This document shows positions 1 to 10,622 of a stretch of DNA of 25,362 nucleotides, piece by piece. The position numbers and the translations under genes were made by a program. Position 1 is the stretch's first letter, and each line of letters starts with the position of its first letter. The notes beneath the pieces were generated by a model, which saw only the letters and a list, made by a program, of their open reading frames with translations, searched no databases and was not told the origin of the DNA. The DNA comes from Moniliella sp. 'wahieum'. Lineage: Eukaryota; Basidiomycota; Moniliellomycetes; Moniliellales; Moniliellaceae. Location: NCBI GenBank assembly GCA_003971905.1, contig RSEE01000190.1, positions 1-25,362 of the forward strand, in the 5' to 3' direction.

Positions 1-506
1 GAGATGGAGCGAGCAGCGTGCGCGGCCTGCGAGCGGAACGCTTCCGCTCGGCTAGGCGAGCGTCACCGATCCATTGAGGGCCCGCGCAGGAGAACCCTAG
101 CAGTACCCTCTAACACTTTTGACTACAAGACTTTTGGTTTCGTCAGAGCATATATAGGTGCAGATGATCGATGTGTTACTTGCGGCGCAATCACGGATCT
201 AGTGCGCAAGCCCCGGAATGAGGGGGATGTGGAAGAAGATCGTCTTGCTCACCATCCCGCTCGATTTGGTATAGGGTACAAGCATGCACGACTCAATTCC
301 CGTCCCCTCTCTGGCCTTAATTTTCACGGGAATCATTCTGGGCAGAGATGATGTGCATTGCTTGGCTCGCGCGCCCAAAACAGTAGATAGAGGCTGGCCA
401 ACCAGCTCTTGCTGAAGTGATACTCATGCACCTCCCCCTCAATCTCAAAGCCTGTCAAACGTCTGCTCGTTCTTAGTGAGTAGAGACCTAAACGGCGCAG
501 CGGCCT
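1..506. other. Gene-poor stretch before the inverted repeat
   Basis: Apart from the dispersed repeat at 56-115 I see nothing functional here. A 115-codon plus-strand frame at 4-351 is open, but its product resembles no family I know. Base composition is mixed and shows no codon bias. It may be repeat-derived DNA. Confidence 0.4.
56..115 (+). repeat. Dispersed repeat, copy 1
   Basis: This stretch matches 5676-5734 in the same orientation. Both copies start with GCGAGC[G/A]TCACCGAT, continue with CATTG and end with GAACCCTAGCA(G/C)TACCCTCTA(A/G)CA, which agrees at 22 of 24 positions. The middle 13-14 bases differ. Copy 1 lies close to the left window edge, so its full extent is unknown. A shorter piece of the last motif also occurs at 23602-23620. 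No coding function is apparent. It could be the end of a transposable element or a degenerate repeat family. Confidence 0.6.
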
Positions 507-810
507 TGTCATAGTTTGGCTGATCTCGCTCCCATTTCCAATTTCTTCGTCTCGAGCGTCTCGCTCCTTCCCTGTTCCTTCCACTTCGCACCATGTCCTC
601 TGTTCTTGCTTCTTCCCCACGAACGATTGCTACACCCCTTGGCCTAGTCCGATCCTGGTCTCCCTCGCCTTAGCCCCGACTGTGACATTATCGTTCGTGG
701 GGAAGAAGCAAGAACAGAGGACATGGTGCGAAGTGGAAGGAACAGGGAAGGAGCGAGACGCTCGAGACGAAGAAATTGGAAATGGGAGCGAGATCAGCCA
801 AACTATGACA
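507..810. repeat. Perfect 121-bp inverted repeat with a 62-bp spacer
   Basis: The left arm (507-627) is the exact reverse complement of the right arm (690-810). I compared the arms in 20-base blocks and found no mismatch over 121 bp. The spacer is 628-689. Pairing fails at the inner ends (628 against 689) and at the outer ends (506 against 811). A transcript through it would fold into a 121-bp double-stranded hairpin. No transposase, tRNA or rRNA signature is present. It could be a foldback or MITE-type element, a source of small RNA, or an assembly artefact from a read that turned back on itself. Confidence 0.95.
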
Positions 811-935
811 GGCCTGACCTCCTAGTATCCATGTACAAAGAACGTCCCTCCTCGGTGGCGAGAGCATTACGGATCCGACCAAGCTCGCCCCAGCCTACAA
901 CGGCATAAATTTCCTGGACGCCCCATGTATCAACC

Positions 936-1010
936 CGTTTGCCTGGGAGGAGAAATCATTTACCCGAGAGGAGAGACCATTTGCCCGAGAGGAGAAACCA
1001 TTTGCCTGCC
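936..1010. repeat. 21-bp tandem repeat, three and a half copies
   Basis: Units lie at 936-956, 957-977 and 978-998, with a partial unit at 999-1010. The consensus is CATTTGCCCGAGAGGAGAAAC. Because 21 is a multiple of three, the minus strand reads as a seven-residue repeat of ANGFSSR type inside a 63-codon open frame. Nothing else supports a gene there. It is best taken as a small minisatellite. Confidence 0.85.
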
Positions 1011-4000
1011 GTTGGGCTAATGAAAGATGATCCTGGGGAGATGGCACTCTTGTGAAATCTGCCTTCCAGGAGGTCACGTCCTCCACCCCGGCTTATGTGC
1101 ACATGCGGAGAATGTCCCATCGTCAGAACACTCAAGCGTCCCATTACTCGAACTGGTTCCTTATCTACTGACTTCAGGTCAGTTCAAAGCCGGGGATTGA
1201 AGTCTGCTGGCGCCTTGATTTCCCAATAGGGTGACATGCATATGGACATACCCAAGAAGTGTTAGCCAGTGGTCCCAAGACGGCCTTTTGCGAGCTGGGA
1301 AGCGTATGACAGGCACCCTTGGTAAACAATGAGTTGGATCACCTCGAGCCACTTGATATCAAGAGCCAAAAGATACCACCTCGGACAGGACATGTATGGT
1401 TTGTACGGTGGAGCAATTCCCTTCCGGCAATACGTGCCTCAGTGTGCGGATGAAGTGGTAACCCGTGAATTCCGGATAAACCCGTAAGGGGAAACGCAGC
1501 GTGTAACGGATAAGCAGTGCTTATATACACGCCCAAAAAAACGACGAAAATAAAGACAAAGTGCGAGCATCCTGCTCCCCTTCCGTTTCCATTGCGTCTA
1601 CCGTGCCCGCCTCATTTCCCATTATTCCCGACCATAGTGCATCTGGATTCGGCATAGATACAATCCACACTGTGAACGGTGCTTCTGCATGTGGCTTTTC
1701 CCTGGTTCATGGGGGGGGGTGTTCGGTTCACACATGTATTCCGATATATGTCTTTCTCCATCAGCGCTTTCTCGTTATAAGCAAACCATTTTGTCTATGT
1801 GTCATGTGCGCTCTGCGTCAGCGTTCTGAGCTCAAGGCGAAATCCATCAACGATGTTGTCCTAATTCTATATTCATGACATAGGAACATTTTCCCCTTTC
1901 TGCTGTTTACATTGCCTTTTCTTCTTTCCCTTCCTCTATTCTATACAATTGGGATGAATCCCTTTTATGGTCCGAGCTTAGACTTCCCGCACGGTTCAGT
2001 TCCGCACTCCCATCAATGTTTTGTTCTCTCCTATCCCCCAAAGCAGTGACGGGGTGCGCGATTAGTACGTTGGTCCACGTGATGCGCTTTACTCTTCACC
2101 TCTTCTGGTTGGTATAAAAGACAGCCGTTTCCTTGAGCGTGAGGACACACCTTGCTATAAATAGATGCTTTTGATGTCTGGGCTGAATAAGGGCCAGCAA
2201 GCTTGATTGAGCCTATACGCTCTTCCTTCGCTTTCTCACCCCGATAAGATCAGCTCCCAGGCGGGCAAGAGGATTTTGGCTCGTGTATTAAGCCGGGCAT
2301 AGGTCCCTGTTTCCATGCGGGCCAGCCGACCCAACGGGGATGCTGTTTCCTACCCCATGGAGTCGAGATGAGATGACGTCCAGTATAAGGCATGAGACGG
2401 GCAAAGCCATACAAAGGGGAGTGTGATGTTACTGGTCTTTGGGGATCCTATCAGATGTAAGGCCCGAGCTTTGTTCATGTGCGCCCCAGAACTCGCTCCC
2501 AACCCCAGCCAAATGAGCTAGGGACTTGGGTTGTATACCGTGTCCCTATAGTGGCAATCAACCCTAAGCATTCGTAGCGATGATAGTCCCTCCTTTCCTA
2601 GTCATATTTGTGGTTCTTCCCCACGTTTGGTCCCTGTCGGATGGCGCACAACTGGTCCATTTTTCATCGTTACTTGCCTGGAAATGTTTGCTTTGTGGTG
2701 ACTGTGCTCCCCAGTTTAGCCCTCTTGATGATCTCAGCCTCGTCAACAGCCGAGTTCGGTCGGAGCATCTCAAAGCGGACTGCTCCCAACCATTGAAAAC
2801 GTTGTCCCAATTGTAGCAACGTGGCCGTTTTGGATTCGTACATTCGCGGTGCGGTAGTAGGTATTCGAGGCCGGTCCACGGCACTTCTATACTTGAGACA
2901 TTGCAAAGGAGACAACGAAGGACGCAGAGGCATCTCGAAAGCTTTTTGGTCTCATAAACCGTGGGAGGGACGCATAGTCCCCCACAGAGGAAATTTGGCC
3001 GACGTCTGGTGAAATTGGGCATCACTGATGTGGGAACATCCCGCCTGGACCCGTGGTCCACACCCAGTTATCCACCTCCAAAAGGATTGAAGCATCAGAC
3101 GCGATCAGAACGTGCAGGTGAAGACGTGAGCCTGCGTAAGCCGGTGCCGTGCTCCCCTTCGAACTCGTTGAGTTTTCTGATAGGCCATGGGATGTCAAAT
3201 AATTCTTCCAGAGCGGAACGGACGGACGGAGACACATATTCACCGCAGAACTGTGGGATGCCTGGACATCAAATGAATTAGGCGGGATGATGAGCTGGAC
3301 TCGCCTTTAAATACTACAGTGTCATCACACGGGCGGCAGTGGGTTCAGACAAGGAGATGAGACTGAACCGACTCCCACAAGAACCACATTGATCTCACCC
3401 TGGAATTATTGTTTATGCTGAGACCTAATGGCTAGTAAGTGCCGAAAAGTTTTGACACCGTGGACCTCATAAAATAAAGGATCTGATATTGGCGAGTTTA
3501 GGGGCAACATGCCGGTCGTTCAAATCTCAGAGCTCAAAATGGATCCGTATGCAACCTTATCACACAAGCCGCCCCCTTTGATGGTACACTCAGTCAGTAG
3601 CATTCCCCGTCCACCTTTATCAACAAGCTCAAGCAAGAAACTGGGGTATCGACCTTGATTCTGATCTCCATGGATTGTACCTCTTAAACCCAAATGGGGG
3701 CATCCAGATTGGTGTTCGCCCATCACGGAATGATTTTTCCGCAGAAATGAGCCCAACTTTGTCTTGGCCTTCCACCTTGTGATTGCTACAGTGCCATTGT
3801 TTGAGGTATGGGGGGGAGGGGGTTGACGGTTCCCCAACATGCTCGGCCTAAACATAAATGCTAGCAAGAGATGGAAAAGGCTTGAGGTACCCATATCTAT
3901 GTCTCCTCTTTTTTGTCTCCTCTTTTTTGTTGTCGGCACCATCAAACCAGCGGAAGAGAGAAATTGTTTGAGTGTCGAAAGCTGAGTGGGAATGAGAAAC

Positions 4001-4210
4001 CAATTTATCAAACACACAGGCAGCACTCAATATCCAGCAATCCCTGATATATTAGAAATGTCATAGGTCAGACTTTGGCTATTCACTATGATTCCGGCAT
4101 GGCGTGCTATAAGAGGGGCTATCGTACCAGGAACAGCGAAAACACTCGAGAGAACCAGTCCAATTAATGCCGGTTTTGAGGTATGCATATCAAAAAGGAA
4201 GCGTGAAAGG
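1011..4210. other. Gene-poor stretch, no supported gene
   Basis: No known protein family, tRNA or rRNA is recognisable in this 3.2-kb stretch. The longest open frames are minus-strand ORFs of 165 codons (2564-3061) and 168 codons (3520-4026). Their products are low in conserved-looking motifs, and other strands and frames are equally open, as expected by chance. A run of nine G lies at 1711-1719. A TATAAATA-like string near 2155-2162 is not followed by a convincing gene. Confidence 0.5.
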
Positions 4211-4256
4211 AAGCCTTAATTAAGGCCGCAAGGCTTCACAGGCTTTGCCTGTTTTT
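4211..4256. repeat. Palindrome and hairpin cluster
   Basis: A perfect 14-bp palindrome, GCCTTAATTAAGGC, lies at 4213-4226. It is followed by a small hairpin, ACAGGC-TTT-GCCTGT (4238-4252), and a T run. The word AGGCTT occurs twice in between. The arrangement resembles a bacterial terminator, but the context is eukaryotic and no gene ends here. It is more like the short palindromic elements that spread in fungal organellar and nuclear repeats. Confidence 0.7.
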
Positions 4257-5189
4257 GTCATCGTTTCTGAGCCGCAGTATTAGAACTATCAGCTGTTTTG
4301 TTCAACGTTTATGAATAGTGGGAATGCTATTACCCCCGTTCACGAAGAACAAAATGAAAACAACAGAGACTGTAAGAGCAATGTCCTTCAATATTCCCAT
4401 ATGCGCAACTTCTTCCACGTACTCAATCGCGAATGTGGTGCAGTTGCTGCTCATAAGTCCTCTCACGAACGTCATGCATGTACATTTACTCCAGGTGGAC
4501 ATGTTAGTAATCGCGGGGGGCATTAATGGAATTGCGGCGAGGGCAGAGGAATCACAACACGTCGATACAAATGTTGATGTCTTCCCAAGGATCTGAGACT
4601 TTGAGTCACGCTAACGCCCTGTTTTCAGCTCCATTGCATTTTCGCATCTGCCTTCTGGACCTTCACTGGAGGGCAACTCGTAAGCGAACGATAGTTCCTA
4701 ATCATACCCAAAAATAATAAGATCCTCATCTCTGTTTATCCCTCAAAAGGAGTTCAGTGCCCAGTTCATCCATCGGGGGTACACATTTACGAGACATGAT
4801 GATAATATTAGGTTACATTAAGGTCCCCGTTCATGGTAGCCGCTCTTGCACAGCGTCTGCTATGTGTAGCCATTTACCACCTGTCAACATCTGTCCACAA
4901 GAAAATCAATAAGGCGCTACACTCATTATGCTTCAACACCAGGTAACCAGTCTTGAGATGCAACCGTTTACTGCTCGATTCGAAGAGAACGCATACCCAT
5001 AGCACATTTTAACCAATTGGACTTGGATTTGTCAAACAATGAAAAGAATAAAAGTAGCGAGTAACTTGTGTCATGGATGCCTAATCGAGTTGAAAGCATT
5101 TGGGTTTTTCTATTTATCTTCAAAGTGACACCAGACACCGCACTTGTAGGTCACTAATGACTCGCTTGTTTTTGTTTAACTAGAGGACC
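4257..5189. other. Gene-poor stretch, nothing recognised
   Basis: Short overlapping open frames (up to 92 codons) occur around 4300-4720, but none resembles a known family or shows codon bias. The rest is AT-richer, unstructured sequence. I see no RNA gene. Confidence 0.4.
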
Positions 5190-5230
5190 ACCGGGCCTAC
5201 GGCCCGGTCAGCTGGGGCTTCGCCCCAGCT
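5190..5230. repeat. GC-rich double hairpin
   Basis: Two perfect hairpins stand side by side, separated by one base. The first is ACCGGGCC-TAC-GGCCCGGT (5190-5208, 8-bp stem, 3-nt loop). The second is AGCTGGGGC-TTC-GCCCCAGCT (5210-5230, 9-bp stem, 3-nt loop). Upstream sequence is AT-rich, so the element stands out sharply. Mobile double-hairpin elements and GC clusters of this general shape are known from fungal mitochondrial genomes. Whether this is a nuclear copy of one is inference. Confidence 0.85.
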
Positions 5231-5244
5231 TGGTGCTTGGTGCA

Positions 5245-5334
5245 CCGTCGCCACCTTAGCCACCGTTCCCCCTTCGCCACCTTAGCCAGCGGTCCACCTC
5301 CGGTCCACCTTCGCCACCGTAGCCACCGTTCCAC
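5245..5334. repeat. Imperfect tandem repeat of a 25-37 bp unit
   Basis: Three units begin with [G/T]TCGCCACC[T/G]TAGCCA[C/G]CG[T/G]TCC and run from the double hairpin to about 5334. The middle unit carries an extra GGTCCACCTCC. On the minus strand the repeat reads WLRWRRW-like peptides in a 109-codon open frame (5197-5526). That frame is a by-product of the repeat and not evidence of a gene. A further short hairpin, CCTGGC...GCCAGG, lies near 5371-5389. Confidence 0.7.
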
Positions 5335-5675
5335 GCTGGAGGGGCGAATTTTGTCACCCATGTGCATCGGCCTGGCTGCGCCGGCCAGGAACGTGACGGG
5401 TGGCATGCTGATGGACAAATTTACGAACGGGGAAAGACACCGTTCCAATTTTATTAAGAGTGAAATGTGATGAAGTTGTTTGCCCATTCGTGCTAGAGTC
5501 CGGCTAGGGAACGCTACGGGCAGCACGAAAGATGAGCTTCAAGGCGTACGAGAAGGCAGGGCAGTCAGCCACAAGTCCTTCAAGCAAGCTGAAGGGAAGG
5601 ACAAGAGCCAAGCAAGTAAGTCGGAACAGACAAAGGTGTGGCGCAGACCGCGCAAGGGAAGAATCACCCGAACCA

Positions 5676-5734
5676 GCGAGCATCACCGATACATTGGAGA
5701 GAGTGTAGGTGAACCCTAGCACTACCCTCTAGCA
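5676..5734 (+). repeat. Dispersed repeat, copy 2
   Basis: This is the second copy of the element at 56-115, in the same orientation and about 5.6 kb away. The strongest block, GAACCCTAGCACTACCCTCT, begins at 5711. The DNA just upstream (5535-5675) is purine-rich and of higher GC than its surroundings, and could belong to the same element. The left window edge prevents a check of the equivalent upstream part in copy 1. Confidence 0.6.
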
Positions 5735-8700
5735 ATTCGGTGCGTTTGTGCATTTTCCACTGCAAACACCAAATCATAGTCATGTGAGCACATGGTACTG
5801 AAATACTTTACCCAATAATAATACTCCAAGGTCACGGGAGCCCCCCGGTCGGTTGAAGTCATGGAGCACTTTTCATTCTCCCTATGCGCCACGGATAAAG
5901 GCGGATTTTGATTGATCTTTTATTCATTGTTGTCGCAGTGTCAGCGGTGCTGCAAGAAGATTAAGTCAACACTTGCAAACGTGATCTCCTTTCAATATTA
6001 GTTGGACTGCGCAGCCAGCTGAGATTGGGGGTGGCAAAATAACATCACATTTCCTACAATGATCCTGAGGATCTACACCCAGAAGAAGATGAAAGATGAT
6101 ACCCATTGCCGCTGCAGTGGTAATGGTCACATACGCATTGAATTCATCTGTCCATAATATGAGCACTGTAGGTTGTGCACCATCTCTCGCTGTTCATTTC
6201 TTGACGCCATCCCCCGCCTTCTCCCGGTAAGCTGTGTCAGGTCATCCCATCGGAACAGTGAACCTTCTTAGCACCCGAGCCCCGATGGAAGAGGGAATCA
6301 CCACAGGCCCAAGTGAGACAGACAATCAAGCGGATTGCCTAATTGGAGCGCATTTGTGAAAACATAAATGAGTATGGTTATTTTTGGTCGTCAAATACAT
6401 GTCACTCTCTCCTGCAAGTGAGCACCTAACTGATCGCATGCCGCCAGTGTAGTACGCAATTTATGGGCACAACAACAGTTGTCTTGTCCACCCGCATTGC
6501 ATAGACACTTTGCTCCGCATATGGTGACTAAATGCTCTGCGCCTCAACTAAAAGCGGGAGTAAAAGGCCCAAACTAAATGTAATGATCAAGGGCCTGCAC
6601 CTAGACCCATTTCGATACATTCACACTGGTCTCGATTATCGATGTGACTCTTTTGATCTTATCCTACTTCAGCATTTCGCTCATTGAACCATCCTATCTA
6701 GAAGACCGAAGCATCGATAATCAATTGCCATCGTCAACATGCGTCCTGAGTACGGTAATCAACCCCACCTATTTCACCCCGTTTATCGAAATTGGTAAAC
6801 CATCGATCAACTTCTGTTGTCAATCTGCCTCTAGACCACCCAATTAGCCTTTGCAGCCTTTCGTTATTCACGAGATTGTATTGCTCGGTGCTCGAGTCCC
6901 CTACAGTTTGGGGTTACTCATTGCAACTCATTTTAACGTCATGGCTTTATGAGAACCTATTTCGTCTCAAACGTCCAACACCTGGCTCAAGGTCAAGCAC
7001 TGAGCCCAGAAACTCCTATTGCATTTCTTTTCAAAGAACACAACCCGAAAGTGATGCAACATTCGTGTGACAACTTGGCACCAACTTGGCATCTGCGCTT
7101 ATAGCTGTTACCTATAACCTGGCCATACAACTAGGTCAGGCCTGACCTTGCAGTCAGGTATGCCCGTCGCTACCGTAGTGCCTGGGCACGGAGGTATTGC
7201 TGGTGACCCCAGGTTCAGTGATTATGCCACTGTTGGCAAGGCGATGCGATGACCATATCTAGACTGGTAGCAGCACTGATAATACGGGGCTATCGCGGCT
7301 TCAGTTCATGCTGTGGATAGCACCGTGTTCATAAACATCCATTGTAGAGGGACGGAGAGAGGCAGGACAGAGGAGAGCCCAATATGTCTTGGGTTCCTGG
7401 GGTCCCAGCGACAAGGATCACATCCGACGCTTTTCATTGCAACTAATAACTACACTGAGGTGCAACAATTGCAGGGATAGGGTAGCCCCCCACAAGGTGC
7501 ATGAAGCCGGAGTTGAGGATGTGGGCCAGCAGTGGAAGAAGCAAAGAGGCGGAGACCAGAGGAGGCCCTCAACTAAGATGATGTTTGGCTCTACACTGTG
7601 CATAGTTGACGTAGGTGGAGAACCAAAGGATCGTTGTTTTTGGCCTATATACACAGGCGGAGGACTGAAGGGGAAAACCCGCAGTAGAGGGAGAAAAGCG
7701 GGGGGATAGACACGGAGCTGCGGAGCTGTCACCATAGGCAACCTAGGCCCTCCCCAATACGGACGATAAGTGTGTAAGAACAGGAAATGTACACAGGCAA
7801 GAGCCAGCTGTCGTCGCAAAAAGGATATTCAGTTGATGGCCGTTCGCAGCCCCGCACACGGTACCACGGCACTCCACGATTGTGTGACTATAGGTTGGGA
7901 GTGGGAGCGAAGAGCTCGGCAAACTATAAACATAGTCTAACCTGAGATCTGAGAGCTGGATTCCCGAAAGCCACTGAAGACTGCAGGGGAGGGGACGGTG
8001 ATTCCCATGGCACTGAGGGCGGACGCTGTGCACAAAAATTGGAGGCAGCTTCAAAATGTAACAGGGGCCGGGTGGTATGCCAGGTGGTATCAAGACTGAA
8101 TGAACGCATCATATCGACCGAGATTCCCATGAGACGTACTACCATCATGTCTGTCCGCAGTGCCAGTATCCGCAGCGTTGCCCGCTGACCGCCTCTCGCT
8201 TTGAGTCCCAATGGTCTGCCATGTGTTTGGAAGAGGTGTTTGAAAGAGGTGTGTCTCTGCAGCTTGCGAGGGTCTGCCTCGAGAGATAACCGGACAACCC
8301 GTACCAATTGAAGGTCTTTGCACCTACATACTAACGAGCCTCAATTGAGAGAGGTTATAGGCTGGCGATGGATCACTTAAATTGTCTAATCTCGAATTAC
8401 GAAACCTTCTCGAGGTATCAAAATATCGATGGAGGACCCTTTCGCTCCGGCAATATAACCGTGCTCGAATGCGACTGGAGAGAGCAGTTGGAGATCCTGC
8501 GGCACGAGAGCCACCGAAGAGCCTTCCGACACGGGGGTGGGGCATGAATCACACTATGCGAGGATTTGATGATAGTACGCCCACTAAATAGTAGACTTGT
8601 GGCAGTGGCAGGCGAACAAGGCAGGAGAGATGGGGGGAGGCAGCCCGGAGGCGCAAAAACAGGAGGAGGAGTGGAACAGAGACGGAACGGGGCCACCTCG

Positions 8701-8746
8701 CACAAGACTATTCAAGTAAAGTATGCATTGGGGTGGGTCTCTCACC
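5735..8746. other. Gene-poor stretch, no supported gene
   Basis: I see no conserved protein, tRNA or rRNA in these 3 kb. Overlapping short open frames at 7389-8323 on both strands lack any family resemblance. A perfect 16-bp palindrome, AGGTCAGGCCTGACCT, lies at 7133-7148; its AGGCCTGACCT half also occurs just outside the right arm of the 121-bp inverted repeat (810-820). Confidence 0.45.
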
Positions 8747-9620
8747 TCAGGGGACTCGCCTCTCCGCGACAGAGTTCGATGGAGAGCGCATAGGTGTTGG
8801 GCGAGAGAAAGAAGAAGTGTTCGGGGTTCGGGGCAGGTAAGTTGCGACACAGAAAGGCCCATCATATCCACATCCACACTCCTTTGACACTCCTCCTGCA
8901 GCTGTGCACAACAACCGGATGGATCCAGCTAAGCCGCGTTGTATATAGTCCCAACGGCCGTCTCGTCTCATAATGATTCCGTCTCGGCAGCGTCGTATCC
9001 GATAAGTCGAGTGAGATGCTCCAGCTCTTGGTTGTACACGGCGGGAGGGGTGCATTGGCCGTGTCGATGAGTATGCCGCGCGTGCCATGACGACGAACAG
9101 CCATGTCACGCTGGGCGTTCGCACTAGTGGGGTCGAGCACGTACCGCTGCCAGGCAAATTGCATCTCGCCGCGTTGGACATACGCCTTCGACGATTTCGT
9201 CAGGCTGGAAGAACTGTAAGCGATTGCGATCGCGTCCCGAAGGAGCAAGACGATGAGAGATGGGACATTAGGTTCTGATCGTCGCGTGCGAGCAAGAGAT
9301 GAAAGCTTGTGCGTGACGGGCAGCGCGAGAGCGATGACGGGGTTGACGACGTGCGAATGCGCAGCGAAAGTGGTGAGGTGAATACTACCGACCGTCAAAC
9401 TGCTAGCCCGCGGCGAGAAAGGGGATAGTCAAGCCCAACGATTGCAGTTGAACGCCGAGGCCCGCATATATATCTCGATGATCGCATTCCACCACACATC
9501 CGCGCGGCTCGCCTCGTGAGAGGCACAGATGGCGGGCAAAGGTATCCCTGCTGTGTACGTCCGCCACAGCCAGCCAAGGTCGGATTGTAGCGCCGCGTGA
9601 AGGCTCTGACCTGGAGACAC
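8747..9620 (-). pseudogene. Possible coding fragments, unidentified
   Basis: Minus-strand frames at 9429-9620 (63 codons), 8862-9398 (178 codons) and 8747-9181 (144 codons) together give protein-like sequence. The segment around 9050-9185, which reads VQRGEMQFAWQRYVLDP and onward, favours codons ending in G or C. I do not recognise a family. The frames do not join without frameshifts or introns, and a start codon cannot be chosen. It may be a degraded or spliced gene, or a chance open frame. Upstream, a pyrimidine tract and a CAG (near 9212) could be a splice acceptor. Confidence 0.22.
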
Positions 9621-9898
9621 CTAGTCTCTAAACCACAGACGATCAGCGAGTAGTAATCAAGTAACGAGGTGAGCGAGAAAAAGGGGAAGGGGGAAGGAGA
9701 GGTGGTGGCGAAGAGGACAGAGCAAGCAGTGGGACAGGAATGTACACGTGGCCTGCTGGCCTGCGCGCGGCAACTCTAGGGTCTAGCTTTCACATCTACG
9801 AATCAGGCAAGGCACCGGTGGGTGACGTGGCAACAGTATCAGAGGCCGCTCATCGATGAGTGTTAGATGATCCGTATACCCATGTAGGGGCTACTATA

Positions 9899-10622
9899 TT
9901 AGCCCCTTGCCAAAAATCCCAGCTTCATTTTTGAACTGATGACGTCCTCCAGCGTGTGTTGCTCGTTTTCGCCCAACCCATATAGGAAACCAGAGCAGTC
10001 GCGAGCAAACCAGAACCCTCTACTGGTGCCTGGCACATCGGTTTCCAAACGCCGAGGTAACGCGCGTGGGTACGAATCACTGCGTGGTAGACATCCGAGT
10101 GGTGAACCATTTCCCCTGTTGAGACAGTCATTAGTGAATTCTGTGACCCACAGCTGAGTCCATTCCTGATCTTCCAAAGGCTGCAGGCCTGGCACCACTC
10201 TCGGTAGTAGTCAGTCCGCATCGTCTTGCACGCACGCCTCGTCCCATCCGCGTCCTCCGTTGAGGTAGTGGGTGTAATAGCACGCTGATATATATGCATG
10301 CCAAAGTGACCGTCCTTCGTACCTCGGTCGCCTTGGATCCGTCTGACCTTTCTGTGCAGATGAACGGGTCAGCCTCTTTGGCCAGCAGGTCGTCCAGCTT
10401 GCCCACCATCTGCATGGTGCGCAGCAGGTGGCGCAGCTTGTTCTGAGTAGTATGCACGCACCTATTAACGAAACACAAGCCAAAGACAACAGCGGTGGCA
10501 AGCCAATAGCGACGATTGCGGAACGAGAAATGAATCAACAAGCGGAGAAACGAGGAGAGATGAAGGCGACCGAGGGAGACGCGAGATTGGAAGTGTGGGC
10601 GCGTGATCAGCCACTGATGCAT
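9899..10622 (-). CDS. Hypothetical gene, probably spliced, product unknown
   Basis: I do not recognise this gene, but part of it looks truly coding. On the minus strand 10330-10443 reads KLRHLLRTMQMVGKLDDLL and onward, with nearly all codons ending in G or C, unlike its surroundings. It is preceded by a likely acceptor (TTTCGTTAATAG, near 10460) and followed by donor-like GTCAGA or GTACGA. After a TATATATCAG acceptor near 10287 the frame can continue through GGRGWDEACVQDDAD, and after a one-base shift through YYREWCQACSLWK. A second short intron-like stretch with CTAATGAC and CAACAG lies near 10122-10157. The last open frame ends at 9899. The exon structure is my inference; the 5' start is not resolved and 10622 is only the first ATG of the open frame. 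Confidence 0.35.

Noticed and set aside
92..115. Telomeric repeat (AACCCT)
   Set aside because: Only one AACCCT unit per copy is present, with no tandem array.
936..1010. CRISPR array
   Set aside because: The units are contiguous without spacers, and the genome is eukaryotic.
3500..3530. tRNA-like GTCGTTCAAATCTC
   Set aside because: It resembles a T-loop, but no matching acceptor, D or anticodon arms can be folded around it.
4238..4256. Rho-independent terminator
   Set aside because: The hairpin and T run have the right shape, but the gene set is fungal and no gene ends here.
7133..7148. 16-bp palindrome AGGTCAGGCCTGACCT as an operator
   Set aside because: No gene lies next to it; a chance or repeat-derived palindrome is as likely.
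9180..9215. Glycosyltransferase-like exon reading FFQPDEIVEG after a CAG acceptor
   Set aside because: The match is only a few residues and the following sequence does not support the family.
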